Assembly (NCBI RefSeq): GCF_000478585.1
Contig: NZ_ARWI01000001.1
Span: forward strand, 1,550,001-1,614,000
DNA length: 64,000 nucleotides
Origin: Thiomicrorhabdus sp. Kp2
GTDB taxonomy: Bacteria; Pseudomonadota; Gammaproteobacteria; Thiomicrospirales; Thiomicrospiraceae
Direction: 5' to 3'
Positions 17,105-25,464 of this stretch are shown one piece after another. Below the pieces are notes generated by a model that was given only the letters and a program-made list of their open reading frames with translations, did no database searches and was not told the origin of the DNA. Positions within the stretch are counted from its first letter, which is position 1, and each line of letters begins with the position of its first letter. Made by a program: the position numbers and the translations under genes.

Positions 17105-18760
17105 TCAATCATCTATTTCAGATAAAACATTACCTAACAGTTCTGTTAAACGATCATTTTGCGAGTAATCTACAGGGCAATCGATAATAGTAACGGTATT
17201 GCTATTAAGTGCCGTTTGTAAGGCTGGCAATAACTGGTCTGCAGATTCAATGCGGACGCCTTGTGCACCAAATGATTTTGCGTAATCTACAAAGTTTGGA
17301 TTTTTAAAATCAATATAAGCGGCACGGCCAAAACGGCGTTGTTGCTTCCACTCAATTAAGCCGTATTGGCTGTCATTCCATATCAGAATCACAATAGGTG
17401 TTTGGCAGCGTAAAGCAGTTTCAATTTCTTGTGAATTCATCATAAATCCAGCATCGCCTGTTACCGCAACAACGCCTTTTTTAGGATAGGCGAGTTTGGC
17501 CGCCACCGCACCAGGCACGGCAATGCCCATACCAGCAAAACCATTTGAGATAATACAAGTATTAGGTTCATCGCAACGGAACATACGTGCCATCCACATT
17601 TTATGGGCACCAACATCACTGATTGCAATATCATCTGATTTCATGGCGGTACGCAGATCCCAAATAATCTTTTGTGGCAGCATTGGCCAAGCATCGCTTT
17701 TACGGCAGCGATTCATCTCATTAATCATCGCTTCACGTAAATGAAACTCAATGTCTGTAGAGTTGATAGGCGTTTCAAGAATTTCATCTAAAGCCTCTCC
17801 TAATCCTGCAAAGTTAGCACCAATATTACCAATAAGCTCAATTTCAGGAATATAACGGTTATCCACTTCGGCTTTTTTAGTGTCGATGTGAATAATGGTG
17901 TGTTGTCGATTTGGATTCCATAGATGGGGATGATATTCCACCATATCAAAGCCTACACAAATGACTAAATCCGCTTTTTCAAACCCCGCATTTTCATAAT
18001 CACCTTTTTGTAAACCAGCGGTTCCCATCGCCATATCGTTATAAAACGGGATAATACCTTTAGCCATAAAGGTATTTACAACGGGTATTTTGTGAGTGCT
18101 TATAAATTGTTCAATATATTTTCCAGCTCGAGAACGTACGGCACCATTACCGACCAAAATAAGTGGATTTTTAGCTTCAGCTACCAGTTCAGCTGCTTGC
18201 TTTAATAAACTGCGATGGGCAAAGGTCAAACGGTTGGTGCTGACAGGCAGTGGTAACTCATCGGTGTCCATCTCAGTGATGTTTTCAGGTAGATCAATAA
18301 AGGTGGCACCTGGCTTTTCGGCTTCGGCAATTTTAAAGGCTTTACGTACCACTTCTGGAATGGTTTCGGGTTCTAAAACTTGGGTTGCGTATTTGGTAAT
18401 GGGTTTGAACATACTAACTAGGTCTACTACCTGGTGCGATTCTTTATGCAAACGAGTTGTGCCTGCTTGGCCAGCAATAGCCACAAGCGGGGCATTATCC
18501 ATATTGGCATCGGCAACCCCTGTAACTAAGTTAGTTGCACCAGGGCCAAGTGTTGACATACAGACACCAGGTTTACCCGTTAAACGACCATAAACATCCG
18601 CCATAAAAGCGGCACCTTGTTCGTGTCGTGTGGTGATGAATTTAATCTCTGAATCAAGAAGCGCATCCATGATATCTAGGTTTTCTTCACCAGGAATTCC
18701 AAAAATAAATTCAACATTTTCATTTTCTAGACATTTAACAAATAGATTGGCTGCTTTCAT
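17105..18760 (-). CDS. Acetolactate synthase, AlsS-like (ThDP-dependent)
   Basis: 551 residues with the three-domain ThDP-enzyme layout. Catalytic Glu in TRHEQGAAFMADVYGR, GPGATNLVTGVADA, and ThDP/Mg site GDAGFMMNSQEIE...NDSQYGLI. It condenses two pyruvates to 2-acetolactate. The region that carries the FAD-contacting motif in biosynthetic enzymes reads EVDNRYIPEIELIGN, closer to catabolic AlsS. No ilvH-like small subunit and no acetolactate decarboxylase gene adjoin it. Either an overflow enzyme or a stand-alone contributor to valine/leucine synthesis; other ThDP decarboxylases are a less likely alternative. Confidence 0.8.
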   Translation of the reverse strand: MKAANLFVKCLENENVEFIFGIPGEENLDIMDALLDSEIKFITTRHEQGAAFMADVYGRLTGKPGVCMSTLGPGATNLVTGVADANMDNAPLVAIAGQAGTTRLHKESHQVVDLVSMFKPITKYATQVLEPETIPEVVRKAFKIAEAEKPGATFIDLPENITEMDTDELPLPVSTNRLTFAHRSLLKQAAELVAEAKNPLILVGNGAVRSRAGKYIEQFISTHKIPVVNTFMAKGIIPFYNDMAMGTAGLQKGDYENAGFEKADLVICVGFDMVEYHPHLWNPNRQHTIIHIDTKKAEVDNRYIPEIELIGNIGANFAGLGEALDEILETPINSTDIEFHLREAMINEMNRCRKSDAWPMLPQKIIWDLRTAMKSDDIAISDVGAHKMWMARMFRCDEPNTCIISNGFAGMGIAVPGAVAAKLAYPKKGVVAVTGDAGFMMNSQEIETALRCQTPIVILIWNDSQYGLIEWKQQRRFGRAAYIDFKNPNFVDYAKSFGAQGVRIESADQLLPALQTALNSNTVTIIDCPVDYSQNDRLTELLGNVLSEIDD

Positions 18761-18842
18761 GGCATGCTCGCTTTTTTGATTTTTTTAAATTGAATTGCAG
18801 AGTGCTAAACAGGCTTTATTATGAAGATTAATAAACGAAATA

Positions 18843-18854
18843 ACCAGGCCTGGT
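18843..18854. repeat. dispersed palindrome, copy 5
   Basis: Perfect 12-bp core with TA/TA flanks, between the acetolactate synthase start and the dsbA end. Confidence 0.9.
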
Positions 18855-18914
18855 AACTTAATATTTAGAGTAAATTTGAACAAACAAGAGGAATAGCGGA
18901 TTTAAACAATATGG

Positions 18915-18941
18915 ATACGCGAGACTTTATATCTCGCGTAT
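18915..18941 (-). terminator. Perfect 10-bp hairpin downstream of dsbA
   Basis: ATACGCGAGA and TCTCGCGTAT separated by a 7-nt loop, about 42 nt past the dsbA stop. There is no clear T-tract, so it may be an mRNA-stabilising 3' hairpin rather than an intrinsic terminator. Confidence 0.5.
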
Positions 18942-18982
18942 AGATTGGTAAATATGGGTGAATTAAAATATTACGGTGTTCT

Positions 18983-19609
18983 TTATTGATTGGTTAACTG
19001 GTTTACAGCTGTCCACATTTTATCGCGGCTACCAGCCATAGGCACATCCGTAAGATATTTACCATTTACTACAATCGCAGGTACACCTTCAACACCATAG
19101 GCACGGGTCATTTTAGCGGCTTGTCTAACTAATTGGTCAACTTTAAACCCCTTAAAGGTGGCGATAAAATCGGCTTCTTTAACCCCAAATTGAGTAAAGA
19201 ATTGAGCAATTTTCTCTGGAGTAAAGAGCTCTTTTTTATCTCTATGCAAGGCATCAAAAAATGGGGTGTGAGATTGTTCTAACACACCGAGTTCTTGAGC
19301 AGTATAGAAAACGCGACCCATAAATATCCAGTTTGGGTGGTTAAATACCACGGGCATACGCTCAAAATGAACATCTTTAGGTTTGGTTTTTAACCACTCA
19401 TGTAAACTCGGTTCTAGGTGATAACAGTGAGGGCAGGTATAACCAAATATCTCAACGACCTTTTTTGCATGAGGTGCAGTAGATTGCGGTTGTGGAACCA
19501 TTTTATATTCCACTCCTTGCTCTAAACCAAACCCTTCAGCGGCAAAAGTAGATATGCTCGTTGTTGCTAATAGACCTGTTAAACCAGCTAAAAATGTTCT
19601 GCGCTTCAT
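18983..19609 (-). CDS. dsbA: Thiol:disulfide interchange protein DsbA
   Basis: 208 residues. Signal peptide MKRRTFLAGLTGLLATTSISTFAA, with a twin Arg near the start, then a thioredoxin/DsbA fold with active site C-P-H-C in EIFGYTCPHCYHLEP (about residues 54-57) and cis-Pro loop GVEGVPAIVVNG. Oxidises cysteine pairs in periplasmic proteins. It is third in the resB-ccsB-dsbA run; disulfide chemistry on apocytochromes fits this neighbourhood. Confidence 0.93.
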   Translation of the reverse strand: MKRRTFLAGLTGLLATTSISTFAAEGFGLEQGVEYKMVPQPQSTAPHAKKVVEIFGYTCPHCYHLEPSLHEWLKTKPKDVHFERMPVVFNHPNWIFMGRVFYTAQELGVLEQSHTPFFDALHRDKKELFTPEKIAQFFTQFGVKEADFIATFKGFKVDQLVRQAAKMTRAYGVEGVPAIVVNGKYLTDVPMAGSRDKMWTAVNQLTNQ

Positions 19610-19638
19610 TATGAACTCCTCAAAATCATTTAGGTTAA

Positions 19639-20817
19639 TTACAACTCACCGTACGAGTGTAAACCTGATAAGAACATATTAACCCCTAAAAAGGCGAAAG
19701 TAGTAACCAATAAACCAATCAGTGCCCACCAAGCCATCGGTGTACCACGCCAACCTTTAGACATACGAATATGTAACCAAGCCGCATAGTTAAGCCATAC
19801 AATTAGTGCCCAGGTCTCTTTAGGATCCCATGACCAGTAACCACCCCAAGCTTCGGCAGCCCACATAGCACCTAATACGGTGGCAATGGTAAAGAAGGCA
19901 AAACCTAAGGCAATGTTTTTGTACATTAAATCATCCATCATTTCTAATGAAGGCATACGTTTAACAAAAGCACTATCTGGGTTTTTAGCAGCGATTTTAG
20001 CGGTAAGTAAATAAGCTAAACCCACCATTGCGGCAATAGAGAAGGTGCCATAACCTACAAAGTTAGCAGGTACATGAATTTTCATCCACCAGCTTTTTAG
20101 TGCAGGTACTAATGGTTGAATTACATGCGCATCTTTATCAAAAATATACCAAAGAATAAAGACAACAGCGGCACTCAGAACCATCATGACAAAACCACCC
20201 AGGTTTCGTGTTTTGTATTTTTGTTCGTAATAGAGATAAATAAGTGCAGTTAACACAACAAATAGAACAAAAACTTCATATAGGCTACTGACTGGAATAT
20301 GGCCGTAATCAAAATTAATGATATACGATTCGCGCCAGCGAACCATCATTCCAATTAAGCCAAAAACAGCCGCCGACCACACCATGGCAGTTGCCACTTT
20401 TCCAGTAAATTCAGATTTCTGATAGAGTGCTAAAAAGTAGGTGACCATTGCTAATATAATCAGTGCGTTCATCCACATAATGGCAGATTGACTGGATATT
20501 AAATACTTTAAGAAAAACGCTTGTTCATTAGCGGCAAACACATTGCCATGGTTAGCATAGGTCCAAATGGCTAAAAAACTCATTGCAGCAGTAACAAGGG
20601 TAACGGTTTGAATGCTTGGCCAAAAGCGACCCAACCAAATCAAACTGATAGCAGTACCAATTAATATGGCCACCTCATACTCATCCATTAAGTTACCAAA
20701 TTCATACCACCCATAAAAGGAGATGAAAGTAACAAAAGATGCCCAAGCAATATCTCGAATTGATATGGATGGCCTATTTGAATTTTTAAATTCGTCCATG
20801 TAATTTTCAGTTTGCAT
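19639..20817 (-). CDS. ccsB: Cytochrome c biogenesis protein CcsB/CcsA (system II heme handling)
   Basis: 392-residue polytopic protein with the heme-handling WWD signature WGGYWSWDPKETWALI and conserved His residues, for example in KIHVPANFVGYG (periplasmic) and NYAAWLHIR. It works with ResB to move and attach heme to CXXCH apocytochromes. ATG 20817 has AAGG 8 nt upstream; gene spacing is 13 bp from resB and 29 bp to dsbA, so one operon is likely. Confidence 0.94.
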   Translation of the reverse strand: MQTENYMDEFKNSNRPSISIRDIAWASFVTFISFYGWYEFGNLMDEYEVAILIGTAISLIWLGRFWPSIQTVTLVTAAMSFLAIWTYANHGNVFAANEQAFFLKYLISSQSAIMWMNALIILAMVTYFLALYQKSEFTGKVATAMVWSAAVFGLIGMMVRWRESYIINFDYGHIPVSSLYEVFVLFVVLTALIYLYYEQKYKTRNLGGFVMMVLSAAVVFILWYIFDKDAHVIQPLVPALKSWWMKIHVPANFVGYGTFSIAAMVGLAYLLTAKIAAKNPDSAFVKRMPSLEMMDDLMYKNIALGFAFFTIATVLGAMWAAEAWGGYWSWDPKETWALIVWLNYAAWLHIRMSKGWRGTPMAWWALIGLLVTTFAFLGVNMFLSGLHSYGEL

Positions 20818-20830
20818 AATCGTAGCCTTA

Positions 20831-22933
20831 TTATTTATCTGAATTTTGTTTGTTGTTATCTTTTTGTTCTAGTGACTTGTTATTATAATCTTGAATCTTG
20901 GTCACAATAGATTCAAATTCTTTGGTGGTTTCTGGTAAATCTTTATTATCTTTAGAAGCAATAGTCACTTCCAAACCTTCTGTTTCATCGTCATTGTTTT
21001 TAGATTGAATATGAATCCAAGTACGGCGTTGTCTTACATAAAACAAGAAGAATACACCTATGATTAACATGGCACTACCAAAGTAAACCACGTCTTTACC
21101 TGGTGACTTGGTAATTTGTAATCCTGTGGCTTCAATGTGTTTAAAGTTTTCAATTTCAAAATACATTGGAGGCCCATAAACTGATAGGCCTGAAATGGTA
21201 TTTAAAGCATCTTCAAACCAAGTTTTATCAAAGTCAGAAATCTCTTCGTCATAACTCTTAACAACACCTTCTTCTTTTAATAGATCCATATAGAGTGTTT
21301 GCAACACAAAACTGGTTTGGCTGAAGTAGAAATCAGACACTTTTTCACGGTCTTCTTTAGGTACGTTTTTCTCAACAAAACCTGAGATACCGTTAAAACC
21401 TTTACTACGGAATAACATCAATAGTTGTTGTAGTAACTTGGTTTGAGTGTCATAGCTTTGTTGTGACATATCAGGGGCTTTAGGGTACAGCTTAGCAAAT
21501 AACTCTTTAGTGGTTAACGGGTTATTGATTTTAGTTAATAGTTTGAAGAAACGCTCTTTTTTGCGGTTTGCATCTGCTGGAATAAAGAGGTATCTAAATG
21601 GTTCGGCATTGCTTGTACGCACACCCGTCATAAAGAACCAGCGCTCTTCTTGTTTACTTGGTAAGAAGTAGTTTTCATACTCCCAAGCTTTACCTTGATC
21701 ATTTCTTACTTTAAAGATAATGGTTGGCCCATTGTTATGCATTTTGTGGCCAGTTAATTTAAATTCTTCTTCAGTAGCAGGCACAATATTGTGCATTTTA
21801 AAGTCATTAAACTCCGCCTTAAAGGTACCAACAGGGGTTTTTAAAGGTTCAATACTATTAACGCTTGTTTCAATTTTAATGGCGTTTTCAATTGGCGATA
21901 AAAGAGGGTGAACTTTAATATTTAGCTTTGTACCACCATCACCAAAAGAGGATTGATAAATGGCATAGTTCTTATAATAAAGAGGGTGGTTTACTGCAAT
22001 GGTTTGTTCGATTGGTTTGTCTAGATCGGGTGCTGTTAGAATTAAATCACTTTCAAATGACTTAGGCATTCCTGTGTCGTAATATTCAATTCGGAAGTTT
22101 TTATTCACTACTGTAAACGGCAGTTTTTGAACCAAATAACCGTTTTCATAAGGAAGAAATAGTACATCTGTTTTTTCTCCTTCAGGAACATTAACAGACC
22201 CCCTAAAAGAGAGGTTTTCAGGCCCTAACCAAGATTTTTGGTCAATTTGATCTAAACTGACAGAACGAGTTTCTGGCATTAAATCGCCTGTTAACTCTCT
22301 AAATTTAAGCAATAGGTTACTGTCTAGTAAAGCGCCTACACAAATCACAATAATGGAAACATGGGTAAAGAAATACCCTAATCGGTTCCAACGACCTTTT
22401 AGACCAGCAACAGTCACACTGCCATCATCACGAGTATGTACTTTGGTTTTATAACCATTATGTTCAAGCAATGCTTTAGCGTATCCCTGTTGTTGTTCTA
22501 AAGCTAAAGGGCTTTCAATAACGGTTTTATTTGGTTGATGTTGCAGTGCTCTTTTAGACAGTTTTTCACTGTACTGTTTCATGTCTTTTAAAAAGGTGGG
22601 GGTGTTTCTGGTTACACAAACACTGGTTGAAACTAATAAAAACACTAGTACCAATACAAACCAAGCTGCACCATAAACATGAAACAAACCTAACTGTTCA
22701 AATACCTGGCTCCAAAATGGACCAAACTTAATAATGTAATCTTGTACCGTTTGATTTTGCTGTAATACGGTACCTATTACCGAGGCGATAGAGAGCATAA
22801 CCAATAATGTAACGGCTAGATTCATTGAGCCTAAAAAGTTCATAAAAACACTCGTTTTTTTAACTTGAGTGGTTTTATTAGGCTCTCTAGAGGGCATAGT
22901 AGGGTTCGTTTTAGCTTGTGTTATTTCAGTCAT
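20831..22933 (-). CDS. resB: Cytochrome c biogenesis protein ResB/Ccs1 (system II)
   Basis: 700 residues: a helix near 30-55 (FLGSMNLAVTLLVMLSIASV), two more around 85-105 and 185-205 (RLGYFFTHVSIIVICVG), a long periplasmic domain with a large central segment (about 430-600), and a last helix at about 612-632 followed by a charged cytoplasmic tail. This is the ResB architecture; partner CcsB is directly downstream. Forms the heme-delivery/apocytochrome ligation complex. Cytochrome c4, often found between engB and resB in relatives, is absent here. Confidence 0.92.
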   Translation of the reverse strand: MTEITQAKTNPTMPSREPNKTTQVKKTSVFMNFLGSMNLAVTLLVMLSIASVIGTVLQQNQTVQDYIIKFGPFWSQVFEQLGLFHVYGAAWFVLVLVFLLVSTSVCVTRNTPTFLKDMKQYSEKLSKRALQHQPNKTVIESPLALEQQQGYAKALLEHNGYKTKVHTRDDGSVTVAGLKGRWNRLGYFFTHVSIIVICVGALLDSNLLLKFRELTGDLMPETRSVSLDQIDQKSWLGPENLSFRGSVNVPEGEKTDVLFLPYENGYLVQKLPFTVVNKNFRIEYYDTGMPKSFESDLILTAPDLDKPIEQTIAVNHPLYYKNYAIYQSSFGDGGTKLNIKVHPLLSPIENAIKIETSVNSIEPLKTPVGTFKAEFNDFKMHNIVPATEEEFKLTGHKMHNNGPTIIFKVRNDQGKAWEYENYFLPSKQEERWFFMTGVRTSNAEPFRYLFIPADANRKKERFFKLLTKINNPLTTKELFAKLYPKAPDMSQQSYDTQTKLLQQLLMLFRSKGFNGISGFVEKNVPKEDREKVSDFYFSQTSFVLQTLYMDLLKEEGVVKSYDEEISDFDKTWFEDALNTISGLSVYGPPMYFEIENFKHIEATGLQITKSPGKDVVYFGSAMLIIGVFFLFYVRQRRTWIHIQSKNNDDETEGLEVTIASKDNKDLPETTKEFESIVTKIQDYNNKSLEQKDNNKQNSDK

Positions 22934-23249
22934 AGTATCGTTTTGGTTATTTTTATCTAGAAAGCTATTATTATTTACTGATTTGTAGGTGACTGTTTTA
23001 TATACAAAAAAACAGAATTCTTCACTTTACCCTTTAATTTTAAAAGGGCGTTTTATATACAAACCATCTGGTAACTAGATAGAATCAGTTAAAAAATAGG
23101 ATAGAGTATATACCTATGTAAATCATTGATAAAGTATTAAAATATGATTTTTGTACGCCATGAATAGACTTGTAAAGCCCTTTAGTTTTGGGGGTTATTG
23201 ATGATTGAATGAAGGCGGCTAATTCACCAATGGAACTTATGACACGACT
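22934..23249. other. 316-bp divergent intergenic region, resB / engB
   Basis: No convincing gene. It holds a 14-bp direct repeat, GTTTTATATACAAA, at 22995-23008 and 23050-23063 (55 bp offset), and between them a CCCTTT/AAAGGG hairpin (about 23030-23047). The repeats could be protein sites for the resB promoter (inference). Confidence 0.5.
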
Positions 23250-23948
23250 ATGCAGCATCCTCTTTATCAGCAAGCCACTTACTTAAAAAGTGTACCCACT
23301 ATTGATTTATGTCCAGAAGAGCTTACCCATGAGGTCGCCTTTGCTGGACGTTCTAATGCAGGTAAGTCGAGCGCTTTAAATGTGATTACAACGCAGAGAA
23401 CCTTGGCAAGAACCAGTAAAACCCCAGGGCGTACTCAGTTAATTAACTTTTTTCCAGTCGATGAGACTCGTGCTTTAGTGGATTTACCAGGCTATGGTTT
23501 TGCCAAGGTGAATGTAAAAGTAAAACGCGCCTGGGAAGCAGGGTTAAGTACCTACTTAGAAAAACGAGAAGCCTTAAAAGGGTTAATTTTATTGGTTGAT
23601 TCGAGAATGGAACCCACTGAAATTGATTTAGTGATGTTGGATTGGACCTTAGATATAGGTTTGCCTGTTCATGTTCTGTTAACCAAATCTGATAAGTTAA
23701 AGAAAGGTCCAGCAAATGCTAGCCTGCATACCATGCAAAATATTATTGAAGAGAACTATCCTCATGCAACAGTTCAACTTTTTTCATCTTTAAATAAGCA
23801 AGGTTTAGATGAGGTTTGGGACAAGCTTGATTGTTGGATGGAGTTTGAGCGACCTAAAAAAGAGGTCGTGGTTCAGCATAGACACTTAGCTGAAAAGGGC
23901 ACTAAATTAAAGAAAAAGAAAAAAAAGAGCAATATTAGAACGTTTTAA
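23250..23948 (+). CDS. engB: Ribosome biogenesis GTPase EngB (YihA/YsxC)
   Basis: 232 residues. G1 GRSNAGKSSALN, G2 KTPGRTQLINFF, G3 DLPGYGFAKV, G4 TKSDKLKK and G5 SSL are all present. Essential GTPase in large-subunit assembly. The C-terminus has a Lys-rich extension (KGTKLKKKKKKS) that could touch rRNA. The start at 23250 has no strong Shine-Dalgarno but matches the family N-terminus HPLYQQATYLKS. Confidence 0.95.
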   Translation: MQHPLYQQATYLKSVPTIDLCPEELTHEVAFAGRSNAGKSSALNVITTQRTLARTSKTPGRTQLINFFPVDETRALVDLPGYGFAKVNVKVKRAWEAGLSTYLEKREALKGLILLVDSRMEPTEIDLVMLDWTLDIGLPVHVLLTKSDKLKKGPANASLHTMQNIIEENYPHATVQLFSSLNKQGLDEVWDKLDCWMEFERPKKEVVVQHRHLAEKGTKLKKKKKKSNIRTF

Positions 23949-23977
23949 ACGTTGGCTCATATTGCTCTCGTTTTACT

Positions 23978-24340
23978 TTAAGCTTTTTTAAAGGCTTTCA
24001 TTTTCTGAATCTGCTCTGGGTTCAGAATATTTTCGATTTGTTGTTTGCTTTCTTTATAGAGTTGGCGTTTCTTTTGCATTTTAGTTTTTAAAATATCAGT
24101 TAACTGAGCCTGTTGCTGTTCAGTTAAATCAAGCTTTTTAGTCATGCGCTCAACCTTATGGCTAATGCGTTTTTCCATTTTTGCTTGGCGTTCTTCTGGG
24201 CTTAATTTTTTATGATCTTTATGCATAGAGTGATGGTGACATTTTTTAGCCCCTTTATCATTCATGTGTGAATCGGCATAGACAGCAAATGAAGCAGAAG
24301 TTAAAGCAAGAGCCGCCATAAGAGTAGTGAGTTTTTTCAT
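23978..24340 (-). CDS. Spy/CpxP-like periplasmic protein
   Basis: 120 residues from ATG 24340, preceded by AGGAG. Signal peptide MKKLTTLMAALALTSASFAVYA, a His-rich stretch (KKCHHHSMHKDHKK) and a helical region with LDLTEQQQAQL, the LTxxQ motif of the Spy/CpxP family. Such proteins act as periplasmic chaperones or stress-signal dampers; the His/Met-rich N-terminus may bind metal. It lies downstream of a BaeSR-like pair, and spy is a BaeR target in E. coli, so regulation by that pair is a good guess. Confidence 0.8.
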   Translation of the reverse strand: MKKLTTLMAALALTSASFAVYADSHMNDKGAKKCHHHSMHKDHKKLSPEERQAKMEKRISHKVERMTKKLDLTEQQQAQLTDILKTKMQKKRQLYKESKQQIENILNPEQIQKMKAFKKA

Positions 24341-24508
24341 GAGATAATCTCCTAAACAGGGTATGTTAATAAACAGAAGCGGATTTTTTAAGAGAACCAT
24401 TTTTACGCTTTCTGTTTTGGTCAGGTGTAGTATCTCAATGAACTGTGCAAACTTTATGCAAGCAAAATGGTAGTTTGTGAAAGGTGTTGGTTTCTCTTTT
24501 TAGGTATC

Positions 24509-24759
24509 CATATTTTGTGATTGATTAGTTAGAATCAACCACGAAGACACGGAGACACGAAGGTTTAAAAAGGAGTAATAGCGATTAGAGATAACACTGT
24601 TCATATGTTTTAACTCGTGCGACATAAATACTTTATTTATAAGGTTTTATAACGAATGGCAATTAGTAGGGTTATTCATTCAAATAAAACTAGTGTGCTA
24701 TTTTAGAATTCTGCGTGCTTTCGTGTCTTCGTGGTTAATATTTTTATTAATCATAAATA
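24509..24759. mobile_element. MITE-like element, copy A
   Basis: Non-coding element of about 250 bp with inverted ends: left AACCACGAAGACACGGAGAC (24537-), right ending CGTGTCTTCGTGGTT (to 24736). Outer flanks around TATTTTGTGATTGATTAG are also partly inverted. It aligns along its full length, in inverted orientation, with the copy at 58662-58930. It ends 3 bp before the response regulator stop codon, between that gene and the spy-like gene. Confidence 0.8.
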
Positions 24760-24762
24760 CTC

Positions 24763-25461
24763 TTACCCTTCTGTTTTATCTAATAAAAACTTATAACCCA
24801 CACCATAAACAGACTGAATCCAATCGTTTTCACCAAATGCACTGCTGAGTTTTTGGCGGAGTTTCTTGATATGGCTGTCAATAGTGCGGTCAGAAACCAC
24901 TCGATTATCATGGTAAATGCTGTCAATAATTTGCGAGCGGGAGAAGATTCTGCCTGGTGATTTAGAGAGTGTTTGCAGAATTTCAAATTCTACGGCAGAA
25001 AGGTCAGTACTTTTATCTTTAAAGTGAACTTGATAGCGCTGTTCATCAAGTTGCCAATCGCTTGATTGTATTGTTTGATTCGGTAAGTTTGAACGACGTA
25101 ACAGCGCTTTGACTCTGGCCACCACTTCACGCGGGCTGAACGGCTTACAAATATAGTCATCTGCACCTAATTCTAAACCCAAAATACGGTCAAGTTCCTC
25201 AACTCGAGCGGTAATCATCATAATGGGCACTTGGCTAAAACGGCGAATATTCTTACAGAGTTCTAAACCATCGCCATAAAGCTGACTATTTGGCAGCATA
25301 ACATCCAGCAATACGCAGTCAGCTTGGTTATTTTCTAGCCAGTTAATCACCCCCTCACCCGATTCAAAATATTGAGTTTGATAACCGTGGCTGTGAAGGT
25401 ATTCAATAATAATCTCAGCTATTTTTATTTCATCTTCAACGATGACAATGGTTTGGTTCAT
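24763..25461 (-). CDS. OmpR-family response regulator, BaeR/CpxR-like
   Basis: 232 residues: receiver domain with D9-11 acidic pocket, phosphoacceptor D53 (CVLLDVMLP), Thr in MMITAR and Lys in YICKPFSPREV, then an OmpR winged helix (about 135-230) with SRSQIIDSIYHDNRVVSDRTIDSHIKKLR. It follows its kinase by 3 bp. The Spy-like gene downstream suggests an envelope-stress circuit. Confidence 0.92.
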   Translation of the reverse strand: MNQTIVIVEDEIKIAEIIIEYLHSHGYQTQYFESGEGVINWLENNQADCVLLDVMLPNSQLYGDGLELCKNIRRFSQVPIMMITARVEELDRILGLELGADDYICKPFSPREVVARVKALLRRSNLPNQTIQSSDWQLDEQRYQVHFKDKSTDLSAVEFEILQTLSKSPGRIFSRSQIIDSIYHDNRVVSDRTIDSHIKKLRQKLSSAFGENDWIQSVYGVGYKFLLDKTEG

Positions 25462-25464
25462 ACA

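Noticed and set aside
17861-17869. DnaA-box-like TTATCCACT inside the acetolactate synthase gene
   Set aside because: One mismatch, single and coding, so no reason to see a site.
24537-24736. CRISPR-like or tandem repeat from repeated ACGAAGACACG units
   Set aside because: Units occur only at the two ends in inverted orientation, without regular spacers, so a MITE-like element explains them better.
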